From assembly GCA_900541335.1 (NCBI GenBank), contig UQJC01000002.1, forward strand, positions 1-64,000: a stretch of DNA of 64,000 nt. The letters run 5' to 3'. Positions 8,316 to 17,975 of this stretch are shown one piece after another. This stretch comes from an uncultured Prevotella sp. (GTDB lineage Bacteria > Bacteroidota > Bacteroidia > Bacteroidales > Bacteroidaceae). The position numbers and the translations under genes are program-made. The notes under the pieces are model-generated. The model ran no database searches. It was not told the DNA's origin and saw nothing but the letters and a program-made list of their open reading frames with translations. How positions within the stretch are numbered: the first letter of the stretch is position 1; each line of letters begins with the position of its first letter.

Positions 8316-9629
8316 ATGAAAAAGAGAAATCTCTTCTTGGCACTGGCTTCCGGTATGGTCATGTTTAGTGCCTGTAGCAACGATGAGGGTCTGATGGACG
8401 ACGCCAACGTGAATGCTGCAAGTGATGCTCAACAGATTGTTTTGCAAGTCGCTAATACGGGTGGCGACATGAAAATGCGCGCAGGTCGTCCGATGTTGGG
8501 CGAACAGCCTGGTCAGCAGATTGACAATGTGCAGGTAATTATTTGCAACAAAGATAACAGCCAAATTTTATACACGGAAACTGTTAATAACTGGAATACA
8601 GACGGTGTTTCCGAGAAATACGCCAACGGTCGCGAAGCTGTTATCGAGATTCCTACCGCAAAGAAATTAACTCCTGGTACATACAAGGTGTATGCCTTCG
8701 GTTATAGCAATAATAGCAACTATGAAAAAGCTGCAACCGCAACTGCCGCAGAGGGTACTTTTACAGAGAATCCCATTCTGCAACTCAAGGCTAACACTGA
8801 GGTAGAAGAAATCTTCGCAGGTGAAATGGATCTTACTGTAGAACAGAACAAGAACAAGAACAAGGCCAAGGGATTCAAGAAGCCGGTTGTGCTGAACCGT
8901 CAAGTAGCTGGTGCCTATACCTATGTGAAGGATATACCGTATCTTAAGGGTGCAGCAAAACTTCGTCTGGTTGCGTCTACATGTAATACTCAATTAGTGC
9001 TCGGTGCATTCAACAGCTTTGACTTGACAGGAAATGGCGCGAATAATGATGCTAACGTCAAGTATGTAGTGAATGGTACGAAGGCTGATGCAAGCAATAA
9101 GGTATTGTACGAAATCAACTTAACAGATTGGTTCAACGAAGTCAAAGATACTGACGGCGACTTCATCATTGATGGTGGCGATAACTGGAAATGGAACACT
9201 AACAACCCCACTGGTCCCAAATATGTTAACGGCTCTGTATTCGGTGGTCGGTTTGTAATTCCTTTCCAAAAGGCTGATGCCAATTCACTCGAACTACAGC
9301 TGACCAACAACGATGGCAGCAAGGTGCTTAGAACATGGGTTATCAAGCTTACAAAGACGACGCAAACTCTCACCGCATGGAGTGACAATGCGTTTGGTCT
9401 TGTATCGAACTACCAAGAAGATGCCTACAAATACAGCGTAGTCCGTAACCACCTCTATGGCGTAGGTAAGCGTACGTTCGATGGAACCCCCACGGATCCC
9501 AATCCCGACCCCAATCCTGAAACTGAAAAGCCTGGAACGAACGAACCTGAATCATTGAACAACAAGCAGGAGCTTATCTTGCGTGTCAATGACAACTGGG
9601 AAGTTATCCACGATATGGAAATCGAATAA
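8316..9629 (+). CDS. major fimbrillin (FimA/Mfa1-like shaft subunit)
   Basis: 437 residues with lipobox FSAC (Cys20). In the FimA/Mfa1 family the lipidated precursor is cut by an Arg-gingipain-type protease on the cell surface, freeing a strand for donor-strand polymerisation. The conserved core VVLNRQVAGAYTYVKDIP (~residues 190-207) matches the family's 'L.R..AG' motif. A Pro-rich linker (DPNPDPNPETEKPG, ~394-407) precedes a final beta strand ending NWEVIHDMEIE. Lys-Asn repeats (EQNKNKNKAKG, ~175-185) interrupt the N-domain. A strong terminator follows at once, so this gene is likely expressed above its downstream neighbours. It is the best candidate for the shaft subunit of the cluster. Confidence 0.85.
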   Translation: MKKRNLFLALASGMVMFSACSNDEGLMDDANVNAASDAQQIVLQVANTGGDMKMRAGRPMLGEQPGQQIDNVQVIICNKDNSQILYTETVNNWNTDGVSEKYANGREAVIEIPTAKKLTPGTYKVYAFGYSNNSNYEKAATATAAEGTFTENPILQLKANTEVEEIFAGEMDLTVEQNKNKNKAKGFKKPVVLNRQVAGAYTYVKDIPYLKGAAKLRLVASTCNTQLVLGAFNSFDLTGNGANNDANVKYVVNGTKADASNKVLYEINLTDWFNEVKDTDGDFIIDGGDNWKWNTNNPTGPKYVNGSVFGGRFVIPFQKADANSLELQLTNNDGSKVLRTWVIKLTKTTQTLTAWSDNAFGLVSNYQEDAYKYSVVRNHLYGVGKRTFDGTPTDPNPDPNPETEKPGTNEPESLNNKQELILRVNDNWEVIHDMEIE

Positions 9630-9650
9630 ATCGAATCCATGGATGATATA

Positions 9651-9685
9651 GATAGCCGGAGCCTTTGCTCCGGCTATCCTTTCTC
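9651..9685 (+). terminator. terminator after the fimbrillin gene
   Basis: GATAGCCGGAG (9651-9661) and CTCCGGCTATC (9668-9678) form a perfect 11-bp stem with a 6-nt loop, followed by CTTTCTC. It lies inside the fimbrial cluster, so it may act as an attenuator that keeps downstream minor subunits below the shaft subunit. Confidence 0.8.
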
Positions 9686-9815
9686 ACATACGTCGGCTCA
9701 AGGAAGAAAAATCCTATCGACGAATGTTTTTACTTAGAAAAACCTGAGACCCAAAGGCGGAAGATGACTTCCGCGACTTCTGATTCTTCAACCGAATAGT
9801 CCCCTATCCTGAGAT

Positions 9816-12800
9816 ATGAGCAAGATACATAGATTCGTGATGTTTGTGACCGCCTTGTGTTTAGCTGTCCTGACTGCCTGCACCGATGAGCTGGCAGACA
9901 ACGGGGCTAAAAACAACCTGTCCACCCAAGTCCCCCCCATGAAGGTAGAAAATCCGGGCGGTCTGATACAACAGGCAGACGGTACGTGGAAAACGCAAAA
10001 CTGCCGTGTACCCATTGTAGGACCGGGTCGCGTCATCAACGAAATTTATGCTCCTACGATTAGTGCCATCTCCCTCAAAAACGACCTCACCCCAATCGTT
10101 GATACAAACATTGACAACACGGCTTCACTGCCGGTAGCTGTTGGAGCGGACGTAGGTGATCAACCTATCATTTCTGTCAAAGACCTCTACCACATCTATG
10201 CCGCCGGACAAAAGGTGGGATTCGTATATCGAGACACCAAAGAACACGGTGGGAATTTGCTGACCCTGGATGTGCTGAAAAGTCTCACCCTTACGACCTT
10301 TCTGAAGGGTAAAGAGCAAGAAAAAATACGCACGGGTAAGGAAGAATCCAATGTTCTGAATCTGGACGTACTGACCATCAATGCAGGCGAGAGCTCCGAC
10401 CGCGTCATCGCAATGGATGCCACTAAGCCGTTTGATGAAATCCGCCTAAGCCTTACTGGTATTTCAGCCGATGTTGCTGCCACACTGGCCATCAAATATG
10501 CTTTCGTCGGCGAAAACCCAGAAATCAGAGCTACATCGGAAGAGCAATTCAAGGGTTACTGGAGCGCAAACCCGCCAAGTATCAATAGCAAGTATTCATT
10601 TACAGACATCACGGAGAACAATGCAAACAAAATTGTTGATAGTGACATTACCGACAACTATGGCGACATCAACTCCGGAGTTCTTGGCATAATAGCGGCA
10701 AGTCATCGCGCCACGGTCAACTTTAACAAGCCAATTCCTGCGGGGACTGAAATTGGTGTTAACTACTCGGGAGGAAGCGTGCTTAACGTTGACCTGCTAA
10801 AAGACGGAAAGCATCCTCATCTTACCACCTATGATGCCAACAACAAAGAGGTGGAAGAGATGAGACTCGGCATATCTGTGCTAAGAGTAGGATTATTGAC
10901 CAGTGCCAAACATGCGTTCATCAATATGCGCACAACCAAACCCTGCTCGCAGCTAAAGATTGTGCGTCCTACGGGAGGTCTGCTGGGACTTCTTGATATC
11001 ACCAATCTTCACGTCTACTACGCCTACATCCGCGAAGCCGTCAAGACCGACCCTGCCAACTATTTTACCTTCGGTGATGACAGCACCTATAACTATGTGT
11101 ACACCCTGCCGAAACCCCAAGAAGGAACGGTGGAATACGTGTTGCTCGCACAACCCTATGGTAGCGATGCAAAGATTGAGAACGGAAAACTCGTTGGGCT
11201 GATGAAGGACGGTGCTTACCGCGTACAGGCACTCTATACGGCTAGTGACGGAAGACAGGTGAGCCACATCGGCACTATCTATCACCTGACGGCCACCCCT
11301 GTATCGGGTTGCAATAACTACATCACTGCCCGCAGTCACGGAGCCTACCCCACGGAAGCACTCGGTTCGAAAATCTGTCTGCTCTGCCTCTTCAATGGTA
11401 CCAACAAACTAAGCAACGTGGTAGACTCGAACGATGACAACTATGCCACGGCTTTCCAGATTGCATCCATACTCGGCGAAAAGCCTGTGGCTGCCTTCCA
11501 ATGGAACGAAGTGATTGAACCTGCTAAGGGAGAGAAACTTCGTACGGGCTTCATCGTACAGGCGAACAGCAAACTGCTCGACCTGACGGCACTGACCCAC
11601 TATAAAATACGCCTCTACCACGGCAATCAACTTGTTTCGGAAGACCCTGCAGTAGACAAATCGAATATTAAGTTGGGTCTACTTGGCTTCAATCAGGACA
11701 AAATACAGTTATCCGTCGAAACGGAAAGACCCTTTGATCGTATCGAGCTTTGGGATAAAGGTATAGCCGGCGTGCTACCCTCCATCCGTCTTCACAACAT
11801 CTTCTACGAACCAGTGAGTTGCCACGACGCTGACGGCGCTGGAGGTTGCATGGAGCTGATGACCAACCTCAAGGATAACTTGCAGGTGGACTATAAGGGA
11901 ACGAAAATCGGAGGTCTACTGGATGTGGGCAAATCACTCACCGACCTCGACCTTATCTACGACGGAAGTACCCGAACGGGAACTGAAATGAACAATCTCC
12001 TTGGACTCGCCAGCGGAACAGATATCTCGCTGACATTCGACACGAAGAAAGCCAACCAGACGATTGGCATCATTCTGAAAGGAGCTGACGGACTGCTCAA
12101 TGCTGGACTTCTGAAAGGGGCTAAGCTGACAGTTTACAAGGACGACACGAAGCTGACCCATGAACTCAATATGGATCTGCTCGGAGCAAACGCTCTCTCG
12201 GAAGGCGGCTATCACTACATTGAGGTAACACCCGATAAGGATTTCAACCGCATTGTATTCCACACAGGCACAGTACTCGATGCCAACCTGACTTTATTGG
12301 GCAAGAGCACTCTGTTCTGCGGTGTCTATCTCCGTCCCGACAAGGACAGCGACGGCATTCCCGACTGTGCCGACACGGAAACAGTCACCTCACAAATCAC
12401 ATTTGAAAATGATACTCATGCCTGCGTCGGCAATGATTTGCAAATTAAGGTAGAAAAGGCTCCAGCTGACCTGCCGCGCGTGCATGTATATTGTTGGAAT
12501 GAGGATCTCAAAACGGAATACAACCGAGAGGCGACCCTTGCCAATAACACCATGACTTTAGCGGCTGAGGCTCATCTACCCGTGGGGCGCTATCTGCTCT
12601 ATGTCTATTCGGAAGAGGGCAAGTTGCTCACGGCTGACTTGAAAGCAACCATTCATCCGTTGGTCAGCACCTGGAAACAACAACCCCAAAGTACCAATTG
12701 GAACATATGGGAAAACTGGGAAGAAGGAAGCCCCTGGGCTTGCACTAACGTGATTCTGCCTTCGGAAGCTACAACCTATCCCCAATTGACTGAAGAAGCG

Positions 12801-13676
12801 CATTGCAGCAACATCCACTTTGAACACGGAGCGGAACTGCTCGGTGCGGAATTCCTGCACTATGTCAAAGCTTCGGTAGACTTGAACTTGCAGGGTGGAC
12901 GTACTTACTTGCTCTCAGCTCCGCTGCAAGGCATGGTGACGGGCGACTTCTTTCTGGCACCTGGTGCGCAGTGGAACCGCAACAAGTACTTCACGCCACT
13001 GGACAAAGACAACTATCCCGAAAGCCGAAACAAGCCCATCGTTTACCAACACGTATGGAACTGCGAGGCTCTGGAATACGATGACAAGGGACAGTCTACA
13101 GACGTTGGGAAAAAGGGAGGATGGTCAGCTGATTTCAATTCGGTCGATACGCATTACACACCCGGACAAGGCTTCCTCGTCAGAGCGGGCGGAGCGACAG
13201 ACCACAACCGCTACACCTTCCGTTTTCCGAAGGAATACACGGAGTATCATTACTACGACTCGAAAGGCAACCTGCGTACACAAACGGCTACGGTGACGCG
13301 CGGTAAACAATCCACAAGTCTCTTTACCCCCAACACCCTCCACACCGTGACTCTACACAATACGAAGCAGGCCTCAGCAACCTTTGTCATGGGCAACCCG
13401 TTTATGGCACACCTTCGAGTGGCGGATTTGCTGAATAACAATCACGGCATTAAAGCAATCCGCGTCGTGAAGAACGGCATATTTGACCCCACTAAAGACG
13501 TGGAGAGTCAAACGGAAGAATACACACAAGGAACTACCCGACTGATTAAACCGATGGAAGGATTCTTTGTTATTGCGCAGCAACCGAGCAACGCACTCAC
13601 CGTCAAGCTGACACCGACGATGCTGACGCAGAGGAGCCAGGCAACGCGCCATCGGTCACACCTCAAAAGAAAATAA
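9816..13676 (+). CDS. large fimbrial-cluster adhesin lipoprotein
   Basis: 1286 residues with lipobox LTAC (Cys22). The body holds about four copies of a ~150-180-residue beta module, each with '..LLG..' strands, a 'kPFD.I.L' segment (DATKPFDEIRLS, TERPFDRIELW, TPDKDFNRIVFH) and a closing aromatic strand (IKYAFVG, VYYAYI, NIFYEP, FCGVYL). A calcium-binding-like DSDGIPDCAD (~849-858) follows the fourth copy. Then come a TNWNIWENWEEGSPW segment of the kind seen in Bacteroidetes surface proteins and a C-terminal beta region. Its size and position recall the tip protein Mfa5 of P. gingivalis, but I see no von Willebrand A domain. A C7 tract lies at codons ~40-41. Surface-exposed adhesin or tip is inferred. 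Confidence 0.65.
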   Translation: MSKIHRFVMFVTALCLAVLTACTDELADNGAKNNLSTQVPPMKVENPGGLIQQADGTWKTQNCRVPIVGPGRVINEIYAPTISAISLKNDLTPIVDTNIDNTASLPVAVGADVGDQPIISVKDLYHIYAAGQKVGFVYRDTKEHGGNLLTLDVLKSLTLTTFLKGKEQEKIRTGKEESNVLNLDVLTINAGESSDRVIAMDATKPFDEIRLSLTGISADVAATLAIKYAFVGENPEIRATSEEQFKGYWSANPPSINSKYSFTDITENNANKIVDSDITDNYGDINSGVLGIIAASHRATVNFNKPIPAGTEIGVNYSGGSVLNVDLLKDGKHPHLTTYDANNKEVEEMRLGISVLRVGLLTSAKHAFINMRTTKPCSQLKIVRPTGGLLGLLDITNLHVYYAYIREAVKTDPANYFTFGDDSTYNYVYTLPKPQEGTVEYVLLAQPYGSDAKIENGKLVGLMKDGAYRVQALYTASDGRQVSHIGTIYHLTATPVSGCNNYITARSHGAYPTEALGSKICLLCLFNGTNKLSNVVDSNDDNYATAFQIASILGEKPVAAFQWNEVIEPAKGEKLRTGFIVQANSKLLDLTALTHYKIRLYHGNQLVSEDPAVDKSNIKLGLLGFNQDKIQLSVETERPFDRIELWDKGIAGVLPSIRLHNIFYEPVSCHDADGAGGCMELMTNLKDNLQVDYKGTKIGGLLDVGKSLTDLDLIYDGSTRTGTEMNNLLGLASGTDISLTFDTKKANQTIGIILKGADGLLNAGLLKGAKLTVYKDDTKLTHELNMDLLGANALSEGGYHYIEVTPDKDFNRIVFHTGTVLDANLTLLGKSTLFCGVYLRPDKDSDGIPDCADTETVTSQITFENDTHACVGNDLQIKVEKAPADLPRVHVYCWNEDLKTEYNREATLANNTMTLAAEAHLPVGRYLLYVYSEEGKLLTADLKATIHPLVSTWKQQPQSTNWNIWENWEEGSPWACTNVILPSEATTYPQLTEEAHCSNIHFEHGAELLGAEFLHYVKASVDLNLQGGRTYLLSAPLQGMVTGDFFLAPGAQWNRNKYFTPLDKDNYPESRNKPIVYQHVWNCEALEYDDKGQSTDVGKKGGWSADFNSVDTHYTPGQGFLVRAGGATDHNRYTFRFPKEYTEYHYYDSKGNLRTQTATVTRGKQSTSLFTPNTLHTVTLHNTKQASATFVMGNPFMAHLRVADLLNNNHGIKAIRVVKNGIFDPTKDVESQTEEYTQGTTRLIKPMEGFFVIAQQPSNALTVKLTPTMLTQRSQATRHRSHLKRK
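9932..9938 (+). repeat. C7 tract near the 5' end of the adhesin gene
   Basis: Seven C in codons 39-41 (Gln-Val-Pro-Pro-Met), in frame in this copy. A one-base change would truncate the adhesin just after its lipid anchor. The tract is short for slippage, so phase variation is only possible, not shown. Confidence 0.45.
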
Positions 13677-13679
13677 ACC

Positions 13680-15032
13680 ATGTATACGAAGATAAGACTT
13701 GGAAAATGGCTTTGGGCAGGTCTCCTGACACTCCTCACCATCGGTTGTGCGGATCAAGAGGAGCTTACAACCGACTCGACAACGCAAGGTTCCTACGCCC
13801 TTGTCCTCACCGTGGACAGCCAATCTAGGCAGGCCACGCGCACAGAGGTGGTAGCACCTGAGAATGACAAACGAGGGAAACAGCACGTGACGCGTGTGCA
13901 GCTCTACATCTACGAAGAGACTGACGACAGAAAAGACTTCAGCTGCGTTGCAACTGAAGACATTGGCTGGCAACACCTGGAGGGGACGCTGGCAGGACTT
14001 CCCACGAAGAGCCAGCTGTACGAACCGAAATACAAAAAATTCAAACCTGGCAAACGTTACCTGTTCCTAGCCGTAGGTTTCGATGACACCTATACGGAGA
14101 AAGACGGAAAGGTGACCTTTGAAGAAAAGAATGCTGTGGAAGCCTTCGGTAAGCCCGAAACCTTGGTCCAACAGGGGGAGAGGTTCTCTACAGGATGTTT
14201 TGCCCTGCAAACGCAAAAACCGATCAAACTCCTCAACCACTCGGAACCCTTTTCCGGGATGCAAATTTATACGACGGAAGATATCCAAAAGCAAGAAGGA
14301 CGGAAACGCCCCTTGGAATTACATCGACGTGTGGCTGGCTTGTTGGGCTATTTCAAAGGATTGCCTCAAACAATTGAAGTCCATGGAACACCTCACCGTA
14401 TTGCTCATGTAAAGTTGACACTTTATACGGAACAGAACCAGCGGGCACCCTTGATTCCGAGATTACCCGAAGGATTTACAGGTAAGCCCAAAGATGTACC
14501 CGATGATCGTTACTGCGATTTCATCACTTCCCCAAGCGATGAAACGGCACTGGCAGTTTACACGATACCCCAGCAGGGTGAATCGAACCCCGTCTTTCGC
14601 CTCGCAGCTTACGCCCTGCCTGCGGCTGCTTCGACCGAAAAGGGAATCAGTACGCTCAACCTGACCTTCCACAATAAGGAAGGAGTGGAATTGCTGCGCC
14701 GACGGATTCTCATTCGTCCCGAAGAGCGACCGACGCGCAGCGGTACGGGCATCATCGATACGCCCCTGCCCGAAGGAGACAGTCCACGACTGCACTACCC
14801 CATCCGCGCCAATAGCTTCTACCGCATGGGGACGGAACAGAGGCCGATTGACCTGAGCGGTACAACGACTGATATTATTGTAGACATTGATACGGTATGG
14901 GACGAATACTATGGCGGTGTACTGGGGCAAGACAATCAGCCAGGTTTGGGCATTGACCCTAGTTGGGGTGATCACCCCGGGGGAGCACTTGACGGGGAAC
15001 AGCCTCAGCCCACTCCACCCGTCAATCATTGA
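13680..15032 (+). CDS. fimbrillin-like accessory lipoprotein
   Basis: 450 residues, lipobox TIGC (Cys23). ELHRRVAGLLGYFKGLP (~residues 205-221) matches the fimbrillin 'L.R.VAG......P' motif, and YPIRANSFYRMGTEQRP near the C-terminus is typical of fimbrial subunits with an 'N.fY.vG' strand. The C-terminal tail is rich in Gly, Pro, Gln and Asp. It starts 3 bp after the adhesin stop codon, so the two are coupled. Likely a minor pilin or tip-complex part (inference). Confidence 0.7.
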   Translation: MYTKIRLGKWLWAGLLTLLTIGCADQEELTTDSTTQGSYALVLTVDSQSRQATRTEVVAPENDKRGKQHVTRVQLYIYEETDDRKDFSCVATEDIGWQHLEGTLAGLPTKSQLYEPKYKKFKPGKRYLFLAVGFDDTYTEKDGKVTFEEKNAVEAFGKPETLVQQGERFSTGCFALQTQKPIKLLNHSEPFSGMQIYTTEDIQKQEGRKRPLELHRRVAGLLGYFKGLPQTIEVHGTPHRIAHVKLTLYTEQNQRAPLIPRLPEGFTGKPKDVPDDRYCDFITSPSDETALAVYTIPQQGESNPVFRLAAYALPAAASTEKGISTLNLTFHNKEGVELLRRRILIRPEERPTRSGTGIIDTPLPEGDSPRLHYPIRANSFYRMGTEQRPIDLSGTTTDIIVDIDTVWDEYYGGVLGQDNQPGLGIDPSWGDHPGGALDGEQPQPTPPVNH

Positions 15033-15112
15033 TTACAATGACATCGGCTGGTATCCCCAATCAGTACTTCCTCCCCCAAAAAGACTGAATCGTTACACAA
15101 CTCTCTTGACTT

Positions 15113-16108
15113 ATGAAAAGAAAATCCTTACGAAACACGGCATTTGCCTTGTTCGCCAGTATACTGCTGACAAGTTGTGCCACTGACAACGAACTAATAG
15201 CACCGCCTGTAGTCACGACCTTCCGCCTTGGCATGGACACACAAACGCGTGCTGCGCAAGCCCTCAATCCCACACAATATCCCACGAAACTTTACCTCTA
15301 CAAAGCTACAGCTGACGCTATGGGAGAAACTTACTATGCTTTCGACCATTGTACAGATATATCTTCCCAAACGGTGACGCTGGAAAACCTAGAACAAAAT
15401 AACCGTTACAAGGCAGTATTCTTGAGCATTCCCGCCAAACAAACACCAGCACTACCTGAATTTACAGAAACACAACAGCCTTACGAAAAGGCGCAAGCGG
15501 AATACATCCACCAACCCGCCAACAACCAACAACCCGAGACGGACAACGACCTCTTTCGCAGCATTGTGGACTTTACGGCTTCGCCTGGAACAGGCACACA
15601 AAACGCTGTACTCACGCGGCAAAACGGAGCACTGGAGGTGCGCATCAAAGGCATTTCCAACCTATCGAAAGTAGAACTTCATCTCAAGGGGCACACCTCG
15701 CTTTTGCTTCAAGACGGTACGGGCGGTCAGGTATTAACTCAAGGAGAGCCTGTGACCTTATCTAAGGTACAAACTTTCAAGAATGCACCCACACAGGTAA
15801 GAATCCGCATCAACCTGCTACCCCAAGAGGATATAACGGACCGAAACAATGGTAATGACAACTACCTGCTTGTTACAACCGATGTACCTGGCGAAGGCAC
15901 GGGAATCATCAATCAGAAAGAAACAAAATACCCCATCAGATCAGCTCATCCCTCAATCCCTATCTACCCGAATCAGGTGACTTGGCTTACCCTGGGTAAA
16001 GACAATGATAGTTCGGGAGGAAACTTTGAAGTCTCCTTTGGCGATAAAGGCAACATCGACCTCGAAGACGGAGACTGGGACGGATGGAACGACAACTACG
16101 CCAAGTAA
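15113..16108 (+). CDS. fimbrial accessory lipoprotein (FimB/Mfa2-like)
   Basis: 331 residues, lipobox LTSC (Cys22). A TFRLGMDTQTRA start followed by 'LYLYKA' and 'NRYKAVFLS' strands fits the N-terminal transthyretin-like fold of FimB/Mfa2-type subunits; AHPSIPIYPNQVTWLTLG near the end fits the closing strand of such proteins. The last ~30 residues are acidic (NIDLEDGDWDGW). It is 80 bp from its upstream neighbour and 11 bp from the next start. Family assignment is by overall pattern. Confidence 0.6.
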   Translation: MKRKSLRNTAFALFASILLTSCATDNELIAPPVVTTFRLGMDTQTRAAQALNPTQYPTKLYLYKATADAMGETYYAFDHCTDISSQTVTLENLEQNNRYKAVFLSIPAKQTPALPEFTETQQPYEKAQAEYIHQPANNQQPETDNDLFRSIVDFTASPGTGTQNAVLTRQNGALEVRIKGISNLSKVELHLKGHTSLLLQDGTGGQVLTQGEPVTLSKVQTFKNAPTQVRIRINLLPQEDITDRNNGNDNYLLVTTDVPGEGTGIINQKETKYPIRSAHPSIPIYPNQVTWLTLGKDNDSSGGNFEVSFGDKGNIDLEDGDWDGWNDNYAK

Positions 16109-16119
16109 ACGAAAAGAAT

Positions 16120-17850
16120 ATGAAAAAGATATGGATAACACTCTTGTGCTGTAGCGCGATGCTCACAATGCCTATGCTAACTGCCTGCGACAACGAGCTT
16201 GAAATCACAGCGGAAGAGGGGCTGAACAATGAAGCTATTGATTCACAGGTACCAGAAGGCTACTTCCGGGCAACGTTCTTTCCTCAACCAGCAGGAACAA
16301 CTTCTACTCGTGCCATCGTTAATGGTGAATCTGAGCAAATTCAGTCGCTGGTTTGCTTGATTTATCGCAAAAAGACAGATGACGCACAAAACGAATACTA
16401 CGAATACGTAGATAGTAAACCTGTCATCACCTACAAAGGTACAGAAGCTACAGCTGGAAACATCACCCCCCAAACATACGTGTGGCCACTAAAGGAATCC
16501 ATTAGCTTCACCCTGCCTAAAGGCGAATACAAAGCTGTTTTCGTGGGCAATGCTGACCGCAAACTCTTTGAAGGTCAGGGTAAGGAAAATGAGATTCTGA
16601 CAAATATCCGTGGCAACATGGATCAGGCACGCATCAATATGCCCGACAAAGGTCCTCTCGCCTTCAACGATTACAACATGTTCTACCTCTGCACCGTTGA
16701 CTTCAATGCGCTCAACCCTTCTCCCGCCGTATTGATGCAACGCGTGGTCAGCAACAATGTGTTTAGCCGGAAGGCAATTGATGCAAATGCAGCGGTCAGC
16801 ACGCTGGCTCAGAATCTGGTTAATCAGATTCGTGCGAACGATTTGACAACAGAAGTAGTACAAAGCCTCCTTCATACGGCATTGCTGGAGCCTGTATCCA
16901 AGGTAACTGGATTAGACAAAGCCTCCCAAGCGTTAACAAAGCTAGTCGACCGATTGGTCAACCTCCTCCTGGGCGATGTGGTACAGATGCTCAACGACCA
17001 TTTACTACAGGAACTCACCACACGCTTACAAAATTCACTCAAGGGTACTGGTGGCGTCAAGAAGGATTTGCTCGGGCTGAGCTACATCATGAATCCCTGG
17101 AGCGCGGCAGAGGCTGTCGATGTGACATACACTTCTCTGCCCCGAAGCATTGACTTTAACCGAAACTGCCGCTCGCTTTATAACGAGACAACGTTCGACA
17201 ACATACCTGTCAAACACACAATGGGGCAGCATAATGACACGCTCGATGCACACTTCTCCCTCGTAACGCTCTGCGGTCCGAGCAGATTAAAGGAAATCAA
17301 TATAAACTCCACAAGCCAAGGCTACACGAAACTGTTGTATCCGATACTTCAAAAACTCGACAAACAGATTATAAACGGCTTGCTGATAAACATACATGTG
17401 CCGCTCAACTACACGCAAGAGTCAAACCTGCAGTACTCCACCAGCTATGAACTTCTTAACCTCACGCTGAATGATTTTAAAAAGGTGACAGACTCGAATG
17501 CTCCTAACTACGCGACACCAGTCGGTGTGACAATCTCGCTCAAAGACATTGTAAACCTTGAAGAATTAGTAAAGCGGCTGCTGGGCGACAACATCCTGTC
17601 AACCATTGTGGGAGGACTCACCGATAAGCTATTAGAACCCTTAGTAGAGGCATTAAACCAAGTGGTTATCAAAAAGCTGGACATCCAACTTCCTGGATTA
17701 GGCTTAAGCAACATCGTCCTTGAAGGCACTTGGGATGCCACTTACGTATCAGACGGTACGGTAGCTCCAACCACAAACGATGGTTCACCTACTCCCCTGC
17801 CGAGCAAACCGAAACCAGAGCAACCCGCTGGAATGGTTAGCAGGAACTAA
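16120..17850 (+). CDS. fimbrial-cluster lipoprotein with helical C-terminal half
   Basis: 576 residues from ATG 16120 (MKKIWITLLC), chosen over an upstream in-frame ATG because it begins a lipoprotein signal ending LTAC (Cys23). Residues ~45-200 resemble FimB/Mfa2 N-domains ('SLVCLIYRKK', 'LPKGEYKAVFVGN'). The middle and C-terminal parts hold long amphipathic helices (LVDRLVNLLLGDVVQMLND and LEELVKRLLGDNILSTIVGG) that are unusual for this family, and end in a Pro-rich tail. Last gene of the cluster, followed by a terminator. Function unknown; probably surface exposed. Confidence 0.6.
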   Translation: MKKIWITLLCCSAMLTMPMLTACDNELEITAEEGLNNEAIDSQVPEGYFRATFFPQPAGTTSTRAIVNGESEQIQSLVCLIYRKKTDDAQNEYYEYVDSKPVITYKGTEATAGNITPQTYVWPLKESISFTLPKGEYKAVFVGNADRKLFEGQGKENEILTNIRGNMDQARINMPDKGPLAFNDYNMFYLCTVDFNALNPSPAVLMQRVVSNNVFSRKAIDANAAVSTLAQNLVNQIRANDLTTEVVQSLLHTALLEPVSKVTGLDKASQALTKLVDRLVNLLLGDVVQMLNDHLLQELTTRLQNSLKGTGGVKKDLLGLSYIMNPWSAAEAVDVTYTSLPRSIDFNRNCRSLYNETTFDNIPVKHTMGQHNDTLDAHFSLVTLCGPSRLKEININSTSQGYTKLLYPILQKLDKQIINGLLINIHVPLNYTQESNLQYSTSYELLNLTLNDFKKVTDSNAPNYATPVGVTISLKDIVNLEELVKRLLGDNILSTIVGGLTDKLLEPLVEALNQVVIKKLDIQLPGLGLSNIVLEGTWDATYVSDGTVAPTTNDGSPTPLPSKPKPEQPAGMVSRN

Positions 17851-17901
17851 ACAAGGAACTATGCCTAAGTGTTACTGACAATGTCAGCTATAGCACCAAC
17901 G

Positions 17902-17946
17902 AATAACGGAGGATACGCCCTTGGGGCATACCCTCCGTTATTTACT
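17902..17946. terminator. terminator between the fimbrial cluster and RNase R
   Basis: AATAACGGAGG (17902-17912) and CCTCCGTTATT (17932-17942) form an 11-bp stem followed by TACTTTC on the + strand. The two flanking genes converge here, so it may serve both. Confidence 0.65.
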
Positions 17947-17975
17947 TTCATACAATAGTGCTTCGCACAGTGCGC

